Part shown: piece after piece, positions 56,453 to 64,000 of the stretch
Layout: the number at the start of each line of letters is the position of its first letter
Numbering within the stretch: position 1 is the first letter of the stretch
Assembly (NCBI GenBank): GCA_035772735.1
Contig: JASDFA010000016.1
Coordinates: forward strand, 147,200,501-147,264,500
DNA from: Datura wrightii
Lineage: Eukaryota > Streptophyta > Magnoliopsida > Solanales > Solanaceae
Direction: 5' to 3'
Length of the DNA: 64,000 bases
Notes under the pieces: generated by a model
What the model was told of the DNA's origin: nothing
Database searches by the model: none
The model's input: only the letters and a program-made list of their open reading frames with translations
Translations under genes and position numbers: made by a program

Positions 56453-58488
56453 TGTAACAACCCGAACATAGGCCCAGATCGAGACATGGGACAAGGAGCC
56501 CCAAGAGACTCCAAGTCGACTGATGACATGAAGATACATCTAATTTAATAAGATATAGCGGATGACCTAACAAAATGAACATAATAGAAGTCTAATCATA
56601 ACATAACATCAACACCGGAATTCACTTCTTACATGACAAGCTGATTACTATATATAGTCTGAAATACTCTAACATATCTGATGGGTTGAAAGGGAAGCAC
56701 CTCCACCTAACCCGACAAGTCTGAAAACTAAAAATACAACATAACTGATAACGAATGGTCCTGGAAGATGAGGACTCACCATTGAAGTTGAATGCTAACT
56801 CCAGAATGGGCTAGTGATGGGGTTGAGTCTGAAGATTGAAGCCTATGTCATGAAATTATATAGCATAGAGTATGCGATCAGTACATGGAATGTACCGAGT
56901 ATGCAAGGTAAGTAAAAGCTCTTAAATAAGTAAAATCATTTAAAACATGCATAATATAAAACATATTAAAGATAAGAATTTGAGGGTAGGACTTGCATGC
57001 TATTTTCTAAAATCACGATCTGAACATTACTGAACATCATAACTAAATCGAATGACCCAAAGCTGAAATCTGATAATCATAAGTAAAACTGTACATTGGG
57101 CAGAACCTATATTAGAACATATATACATATATCATTAATGATAAACGTGCATAGATAAAATCATGATGAACAACGGGAAACTTGTCTTATAACTGACATT
57201 ACCATGATACAGCTTACGTGCTCCCGACTACCAAACTCAAGTGGGCAGAGCTATTCAAAGACTTGCTAGGGCGAAGGGCGCTACCAAGATACTGATATAA
57301 AGCTAAAGGCCCCTTGGGGCAGGTAAAGATTTCATAGGAGGTCCCAAAATAATCTGATCATACCTCCGTTGGCGCGTAGTTCTGAATTATAGGGTTGACT
57401 GACCCTTAGCCTACTCGGTTCTAGACAATACTCTCAAAAACATGCATATGCTCTCCATCATTTTTCAATGAAGCTGACCGTCGTCTAGTGATGAAGTGGA
57501 ATAATCATGAACATATATAGATCTGAATCACACATGCGGAGCCTTGACTCAAACCATACCACAAGTTGAACATAGTTGGGAGTCTTAACTCCAAAATCAT
57601 GTTTTAAGTTGATTAACTTGAAATCATACATCATACTTGAAAATATGGGCTTGCCCAATATGTAAACATGCTTGAAAATACTTGATTCACTTGAAAACAT
57701 GATCATGGACATGGGTAACTTGAAAATATGATTTTCATCATAAATATCTCATCATGCTTGAACATACATCATAAATCTCAACTTTCATAAACTTCTCATG
57801 GATGGGCATTGTAATTTATAAAACATGAAACATTATTTATAATTGAAAGCATTGTAAAACTTGCCCATGAATCATAATTTAATAACAGAAATATATTTAG
57901 ATCATACCTATATAGAAATTTAGCAAATTTATGCATTGGATTAATGCTCCTTAGGATCAACATTTAGATTTTCATGAATTAGAGAGGGATTGGGCATGGG
58001 TATGAACACATTCACCCATTCATAACCCTACATACCTGAGAGGATCAAATTCTACAACTTCTCTGATTTCCCAAGGAAGAATTGAGAAGAACTTGAAGGA
58101 AATTTAGCTTGATCACCTCTCTAAACCTTTACTCTTGCTTGCATGAATAAGAATAGCCTACAATGAACTTACCCCTATTAAACCTCACTATTCATAGCTT
58201 AAAATGACATAGACTAGGCCTTAGGATCATAGAAATTATGGATAAGCCCTTACTAAATTCATAGAAAATAACTTACTGCCAATCCCCATGAGGGACTGGA
58301 TGAGTCGTTACCACGGACCACTACTTATGGTGTCCAATTCTCGTGTGCACTACCACTTTTCCTCAAGGGGTCCCCACGAGGGACCTAATGACTCATTACT
58401 AGTGACCACAACTCGCGGTAACCTCTCGTTACCTCCACTGCCCAAAACCTTAAGTCATTTACAAACTGCTGACCATTACTCACCCAAT
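56453..58488 (-). repeat. 5' LTR of element E, cut by element G
   Basis: It aligns with 49097 to about 51130 of the 3' LTR. The match stops inside CACCCAA at about 58487, where TGTTATACC opens the G LTR. About 300 bases of its U3 are missing. No gene inside. Confidence 0.88.
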
Positions 58489-61005
58489 TGTTATACCTTG
58501 ATAACCTAAATATCAGATCCAGGAATTGAAATAGAGAAATTTTAAAAAAATATTGGCACCAAGTACTGAACGAGTCGTGGGATGACTCGTTGGTGCAGCC
58601 CACGAGTCGTGATTTGACTCATGGGGAGGCCAGTGAGGAGTTTGGAAGTTTGAAAAAAATGATCCCCACGGGCGTGACAATGAGTTGTGGTTAGACCCCA
58701 CGAGTCGTTAGGTCAATCGTGGGGTAGGTAAGGAAAGAAAAGATAAGAAGGAGGCAGTGCACTCGACAAAAGGACCCCATGAGTCATGGTCACTCCCCAC
58801 AAATCGTCGGGAGGGTCGTGGTCAACTAGTTGAGAAAATACTTGGCAAGGAGGCAGTATACATAATGGATGGTGACCACTAGTCGTGGTCACCAGTAACG
58901 AGTCGTGAGGTTTCCTGTGATGAGCCCAGGTGATCAGATGAGCAGTGTACTAGACGGATGAAGCCACGAGGCGTGACCCTTGACCACGAGTTGTTAGGTC
59001 CCTCGTTGGGACCAACTGACAATTATTTTCTATGAATATTTCTGTAATTCCTAAGGTTCTAAGGCCTAAACTATGTCATTTTAAGTTATGAATGGTGGCT
59101 TTTAGAGGGGTTAAGTTCATTTTAGGCCTCATTCATCCATGCATGCAAGATAGAAAGTTTAGAGAGAGTGATAAAGCTAGTATTCATCCATTTCTCTTCA
59201 CTTTTCTATTGGGCATCCAAAGAAGTGTAAGAATCAGCTACTAATAGGTATGTAGGGTTATGAATGGGTGATTCCCTTCACACCCATGCTCAATCTCTCT
59301 CTAAAGTATGAAATCCCTATGTCTACTCTATGGGGTTTTAACCCAAATGCATTAATCTCCTATTTCTATACATGTTTATGATTTAATTATGATTCATTGT
59401 ATGAGGTCTACCCAATGCTAGATGCAGAGGTGCATAATAGATTGATGTGATGATCAATATGATTCTACTGTTGAATTATAAAGCATGGGCAATTTTTATA
59501 ATGTTTTCAATTTAAAATCATGATTCTAGTTTTATAAATTAAAATTCCATTGATGAGATGTTCATGAAAGATGAGATTTGTGATGAATATATGATGATGA
59601 TGAGATAGTATGATTAAAAGCATATTTTGAAGCTACCCATGTTTACAATTATGTTCTCGACAAGAATTGAGTATTTCTAAGTATGATAAAGCTTTGGGCA
59701 ATGCCCACATGTTATGTATGAATGATGATTTTCCTGAGTTAAGCTTACCACATTGTGTTGGAGAGAAGAGTCCCAATTAAACTTTTAACTTGTGGTGTGT
59801 TTTGAGTTAAAGTTTTCCTATCCATAGCTTACCATATGGTTTTGGAGCGAAGGATCCCAATTATATTTTCAACTTGTGGTATGTTTTGAGCTAAAGCTTC
59901 TCATATGCATGATTTTATATTTGGGATGTATTTGAGTATTTAGCTTCATCAATAAATGATGTTGAGCTTCGTTATAAAATGATGTAGAGCATATGCATGT
60001 TTTTTGGGGGAGTAATGTCTAGCACCAAATAGGCTAAGGGTCGATCATCCTGTTCCTTAGAACTACGTGACAACGTAAGTTGATACTATTATTTATATTA
60101 CTTCGGGACCTCTCTTGTGAGCTTCCCCTTCCCGAATGGGCCTTCAACTTGATATCGATATCACAGTATTGTCCCTAGCCTTGGCAAGGCTTTAGACCGC
60201 TCTATCCACTTGAATGTGATAGTTTGGACCACCTAAGCTCTATCGTGGTATGTCGGTTAAAATATGAATCTCCTATTATTCCTCATGATTTTAGATATGC
60301 ATATTCATTATTCATGAGATTTATGTAAATGCATGCTCTAAAGCAGGTTTGACTCAATGTTTAGCTTTACTTTAAATGTACGAATTCAACTTTGATTCAA
60401 TTGAATTCAATTATGATGTTATGAGGTTTTGTTATGTCATGTTATGAAGAGATCATGATTTTCAAAAAGAATGCATGCAAGCGCTATTCTCAGATTCTTA
60501 ATGTTTATCTTTACATTATGCATTGTCTTTAAATTATTTTACTTACATTAATGGTTTTACTTACCTAACATACTCAGTACAATCCATGTACTGACCATAT
60601 ACTCTATGATGTATCATTTCATGATACAGGACCCGGCTCTCAAGTTCAACCTCGCTCATAGACAGTGTATCAGAGTTAGCGTTTGCATTGTTGGTGAGTC
60701 CTCATCTCTCGAGGACTAGACTATTCAGATTTCTTATGTGTATTTCAGTTTCGGTTTTGTTGAGTTAGTTGGGGTCTTGTCCCTTCAACTCGTCATGTTT
60801 AGAGGATTTTTAGACATATGTATGTACACAACTTCAGATTATATTTCCTGATGTTATATTTAAGTTTAGACTTCCGCTATTAGTATATTATTTACGATTC
60901 AGTTTCTTGATTGTGTTAGATGTATGCTTATGCCATGTGTTGACTTGGGGTCTTGGGGGCTCCTTGTCCCATTTCTCGATCTGGGCCTATGTTCGGGTCA
61001 CTAAA
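58489..61005 (+). repeat. 5' LTR of element G (LTR3), 2517 bp
   Basis: It starts TGTTATACCTTG and ends about GGTCACTAAA, just before ACTTGGTAATAGAG. It is inverted relative to the E LTR next to it and shares its boxes (TGAATGTGATAG, CTCGGTGCT-like, CGGGTCA). The word array at 58570-59010 includes ACGAGTCGTGG (58570), CACGAGTCGT (58601) and a 17-base phrase (58895-58911) also in element D's LTR. Confidence 0.88.
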
Positions 61006-61009
61006 AACT

Positions 61010-61027
61010 TGGTAATAGAGCAATGGG
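61010..61027 (+). other. Primer binding site of element G (tRNA-Met-like)
   Basis: TGGTAATAGAGCAATGGG, a decayed copy of the TGGTATCAGAGC site, four bases after the LTR. Confidence 0.8.
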
Positions 61028-61213
61028 TTTGAAATGTCCTAGGGTGTTTGAAAGCCGCATTAAGTAGAGACTTTTTCATAGGTATGAATCGTGCCACACT
61101 TATGACGAAGAGGCTATAAGACATTTAGGAAATGTTCCCTTCTTTCATGATCTATGTCGTGCGATGAAAAGTCTTTCGGTTCATCTAATTCGTGCTATTC
61201 GCGATTGCTAAAT

Positions 61214-62440
61214 CATGGCTCCCTGAAGAATTAATGGTAGGAGAAATAAGAATGGTGAAGGCCATGAGGATAGCAACGATAATAGGCACCAGCAAGCCCC
61301 ACCAGTTCACGAGCACCAAGCACTGGAGTTAGTTGCTCATGCTGTGTTCCAGGCTGCTATCCATATGCTTGCGTGGGCCTTGACCACTCAGGTCAATCAG
61401 CAGGTCGTTGAGTATATTCTGCAAAATGGCAATGCAGTGGCGGCTCAGGTTAGAGACTTCTAGAGCATGAACCTGTTGGAGTTCCTCGGGTCCAAGGTAA
61501 ATGATGACCCGCATGATTTCATCGATGATATTGACAAGGTCATCCAAGTCATGAGGGTGAATGGAGTTGAATGCCTAGAGTTTGCCTCTTACCAGTTAAA
61601 AGGGGTCGTGCATATCTGGTTCCGCCAATGGAAGCTTAGCAGGGTCGCCGAAGCAGGTCCTGTCACTTAGGAAGAGTTTCATGTTGCATTCTTGGATCAG
61701 TTCTTCCTTTGTGAGATGACGGAGCTGAAGTCAGCGGAGCTTGTAAATTTGAAACAAGGGAGAATGACAGTACAAGAGTATTCCCTTGAGTTCACTCGCC
61801 TATCAAAGTACTCCGTAGAGTTAGTGGCTAATCAGAGGGCGTGGGTGAGTAGATTCATTCATGGAGTAGTGGGCTATTTGGAGATGGATTGCAGGACCAC
61901 AATTCTCCATCAGGGTATGGATTTCCCTTGAATAGTCTTGTATTCCCAGCAGATGGAGGTGACACATCTAAGAGAGAGGGAGGCTAAGAGGGCTACGATT
62001 GATGACCATAGATTCTCTCAGCCGAGGTCAGGTGGTGGGCACCGGTAGCAGACCCACCAGAGAACATTAGCCCCCACAGCTTCAGCATTGAGTGTGTCAT
62101 CCATGCCTAGACATGATCAGAGAGTGCAAGCATCAGGCTCGAGGGGTCATAGTAGAAGACCCGTGATTCTAGCATCCCAGCTTATCGCAGATGTAGTCGG
62201 GGGCACACAAGCCAGTGATTGGCAGGTTTTATGCTTGTTTTGGGTGTAGGAAGCCTAGATACATGCTTAGAGATTGTCCAGTAGCGGGACAGGATCAGGT
62301 TGGGGGCTGAGGCCCAGCTTCTAGTTCAGCAGCCCCTCCCGCATGCTCAGCACATCAGGGGGAATCTACTAGAACAGTTGGCGGTCATCACCAGAATAGA
62401 TTCTATGCCTTAGCATCCCGTTAGGAGCAGGAGGTCTCCC
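61214..62440 (+). pseudogene. gag of element G
   Basis: The ATG at 61214 starts 'MAP', then a TGA, then 'RINGRRNKNGEGHED'. The core reads 'TTQVNQQVVEYILQNGNAVAAQVRDF' (61380-61460), 'SMNLLEFLGSKVNDDPHDFIDDI', 'FASYQLKGVVHIWFRQWKLSRV' and 'ELVNLKQGRMTVQEYSLEFTRLSKY' (61467-61820). TAG stops interrupt it, one replacing the Trp seen in E (61671-61673). The zinc knuckle at about 62230-62280 reads C-x2-C-x4-Y-x4-C: the His is Tyr. Confidence 0.87.
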
Positions 62441-62454
62441 CGGATGTGGTCATT

Positions 62455-62860
62455 GGTATGTTATAAGTTTTCCATATTGATTTTTATGCTTTGTTAGATC
62501 TGGGGGCTACCTTGTCTTTTGTGACACCTTATGTGGCCAGTAGCTTCGAAGTTAGTCCCGAAGTATTGTTTGAATCCTTCTCAATTTCTACTCCAGTAGG
62601 TGACTCAGTTATAGCTAGACGGGTGTATAGAGGTTGCCCGGTGTCAGTCCTTCAGAAGGTCACCTCAGCATATTTGATAGAGTTAGCCATGACTGATTTT
62701 GATCTGATTCTCAGTATGGATTGGCTATTTGCATGCTATGCTTCAGTTAATTGTAGAACCCGGACAATAGATTTCAAATTTCTGAGCAAAGCAGTTTTAG
62801 AATAGAAAGGTAGTTCAACCGTGCCTGTAGGTTATTTCATTTCCTACCTTAAGGCCAAAA
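62455..62860 (+). pseudogene. Aspartic protease of element G
   Basis: The segment 62491-62805 is open: 'MLDLGATLSFVTPYVASSFEV', with catalytic DLGA kept, then 'YLIELAMTDFDLILSMDWLFACYASVNCRTR'. This is the RVP_2 type protease of Tekay/Del elements. A TAG ends the frame at 62803. Confidence 0.85.
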
Positions 62861-63422
62861 AATTGATATCTAAGGGTTGTGTTTACCATCTAGTTAGGGT
62901 TAAGGATATTGAGTCCAAGACCCCAACTATGCAGTCAGTTCCAGTAGTATGTGAGTATCCAGAGGTCTTTCCAGATGATTTATCAGGAATTCCTCCCGAG
63001 CGGGAGATCGATTTTGGTATTAACCTCCTTCCCAATACGTAGCCTATGTACGGAATGGCTCCAACTGAGCTAAAAGAGTTGAAAGAGCACTTGAAAGACT
63101 TGTTAGATAAGGGTTTCATTAGACCGAGCAAGTCCCAATGGGGTGCACCAGTTCTCTTTGTCTGAAAGAAAGATGGTTCTCTTCAAATGTGTATTGATTA
63201 TCGACAATTAAACAAAGTCACCAAAAAGAATAGGTATCCTCTACCCAAGATTGATGACTTATCTAACTAGCTTCAAGGTTCCAAGTGCTTCTCGAAGATA
63301 GATCTCAGATCTAAGTACCATCGGCTCAGAGTTTGGAAGACTGACATCCCGAAGATAGCCTTCAGGATATAGTATGGTCATTATGAGTTTGTAGTTATGT
63401 CTTTTGGACTAACGAATGCTCC
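62861..63422 (+). pseudogene. Reverse transcriptase of element G, N-terminal part only
   Basis: It reads 'EYPEVFPDDLSGIPPEREIDFGINLLP' (62950), then 'LKDLLDKGFIRPSKSQWGAPVLFV' and 'KDGSLQMCIDYRQLNKVTKKNRYPLPKIDDL' (63090-63260). It ends at 'FVVMSFGLTNAP' (about 63390-63422). The catalytic FIDD region, thumb and RNase H never follow: the next bases belong to integrase. Two TAG stops and one TGA are present. Confidence 0.88.
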
Positions 63423-64000
63423 TAAAGAAGGATATTGCAGAATTCGTAGCCAAGCGTCCGAACTATCAGCAAGTTAAGGTTGAGCATCAGAGAATAGGAG
63501 GTGTGCTTTAGGATATTAGCATTCGTACATAGAAGTGAGAAGAAATTAATATGCATTTCATCACAGGTCTACCTCGTACTCGTCAATAATATGACTCCAT
63601 TTGGATCGTGGTAGACAGGTTAACCAAGGCTTCTTACTTTCTACCGGTCAAGACCACTGATTCGGTGGAGGATTAAGCCAAGTTATATATTCGGGAGCTA
63701 GTACGATTGCATGGAGTGCCCTTATCCATCATTTCAGATAGAGGTACTCAGTTTACCTCAGTTTTGGAAGTCATTTCAAAAGGGGCTTGGTACACGGGAT
63801 AAGATCAGCACAACATTTCACCCGCAAACGGATGGTCAAGTGGAGTGGATGATTCAGACCCTCGAGGACATGTTGAGGGCATGCATGATTTACTTTAAAA
63901 GTGATTGGGATGATAACTTTCCCCTGATCAAGTTTTTATACAATAAAAGCAATCACTCCAGTATCTAGATGGCGTCGTTCGAGGCTTTCTATGGGCGGAG
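63423..64000 (+). pseudogene. Integrase of element G, joined directly to RT
   Basis: It starts with 'KKDIAEFVAKRPNYQQVKVEHQ' (63424-63490), then 'YDSIWIVVDRLTKASYFLPVKTT', 'LYIRELVRLHGVPLSIISDRGTQFTS' (63685-63760; second Asp kept) and 'TTFHPQTDGQVEWMIQTLEDMLRACM' (63810-63890). The usual E-R of the catalytic Glu region reads E-W. It runs off the window. Confidence 0.88.

Larger units (their letters stand above)
49097..58488 (-). mobile_element. Element E: Tekay/Del-like chromovirus, nearly full length
   Basis: On the minus strand: 5' LTR (58488-56453, cut short at its start), tRNA-Met-like primer binding site, gag with zinc knuckle, protease, RT, RNase H, integrase with chromodomain-like tail, polypurine tract, 3' LTR (51436-49097). 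It is dead: the protease Asp, one Asp of the RT pair and the zinc knuckle His are changed, and there are several stops. It inserted into the LTR at 47151-49096 and was later cut by element G. Confidence 0.88.
58489..64000 (+). mobile_element. Element G: Tekay/Del-like chromovirus, 3' end off window
   Basis: On the plus strand: 5' LTR, tRNA-Met-like site, gag, protease, start of RT, then a sudden join to integrase, running off the window. It inserted into the 5' LTR of E. The missing U3 of E should be found after G's 3' LTR beyond the right edge. Confidence 0.88.

Noticed and set aside
1..64000. CRISPR array, bacterial operon or novel defence system
   Set aside because: Repeats are LTRs, words in U3 and one tandem duplication; there are no regular spacers, no ribosome binding sites and no compact genes. 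The content is plant retrotransposon throughout.
1..64000. tRNA or rRNA genes
   Set aside because: Only primer binding sites complementary to tRNA 3' ends were seen; no cloverleaf or rRNA core sequence was recognised by eye.

Overview
The window looks like a stretch of plant nuclear heterochromatin, from a eudicot and probably an asterid or Solanaceae-like genome. The host guess is an inference and is weakly held. I find no convincing host gene, rRNA, tRNA or CRISPR array. Almost everything is LTR retrotransposon of the Ty3/Gypsy class, in nested and mostly broken copies. Two lineages are mixed. The first is Athila/Tat-like: its primer binding sites resemble the 3' end of tRNA-Asp, and an extra ORF of the plant 'putative plant transposon protein' type (PF20167-like, here called aORF) lies downstream of pol. 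The second is chromoviral, Tekay/Del-like: its primer binding sites resemble initiator tRNA-Met, integrase ends in a chromodomain-like tail, and the LTRs are 2.3-2.6 kb.

Left part (1-17973, minus strand). Element A (1-9081, its 3' LTR off the window) has a fairly complete PR-RT-RH-IN pol, a gag with its core deleted, a hairpin just after pol, a spacer and an aORF. A sits in the 3' untranslated region of element B (9082-17973), which has LTR, gag, protease, a pair of hairpins and an aORF but no RT, RNase H or integrase. B in turn sits in the 3' end of an older plus-strand element, C'.

Middle (17974-42896, plus strand). One LTR (18344-19998) has element interior on both sides, so it looks shared by two tandem copies, C' and C. 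C is gag, protease, hairpin pair and aORF, again without pol. Its aORF is split by about 14.6 kb: a chromoviral LTR (24504-26624), into which element D went (26625-39108). D has the same LTR family as B, and is itself broken by a solo chromoviral LTR (28258-30811) with a perfect AGAAG target duplication inside its RT gene.

Right part (42897-64000). Remnants of a minus-strand chromovirus F (LTR pieces 42897-45574, pol 45575-47150) are cut by another LTR (47151-49096). That LTR is cut by chromovirus E (49097-58488, minus), whose 5' LTR is cut by chromovirus G (58489 to the window end, plus).

The observations that stand out are these. (1) A small RNA hairpin directly after pol has an invariant AGGCAA loop and compensatory stem changes, and is duplicated at an 85-86 nt pitch in three of four Athila-like elements. 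(2) Arrays of near-palindromic words (ACGAGTCGT types) sit in the U3 of both unrelated lineages and reappear inside the Athila-like elements between the hairpins and the aORF, each element using the word type of its own LTR. This suggests an LTR-like internal promoter or enhancer for the aORF. (3) In-frame stops are mostly CAG to TAG, as expected from CHG-methylation decay.
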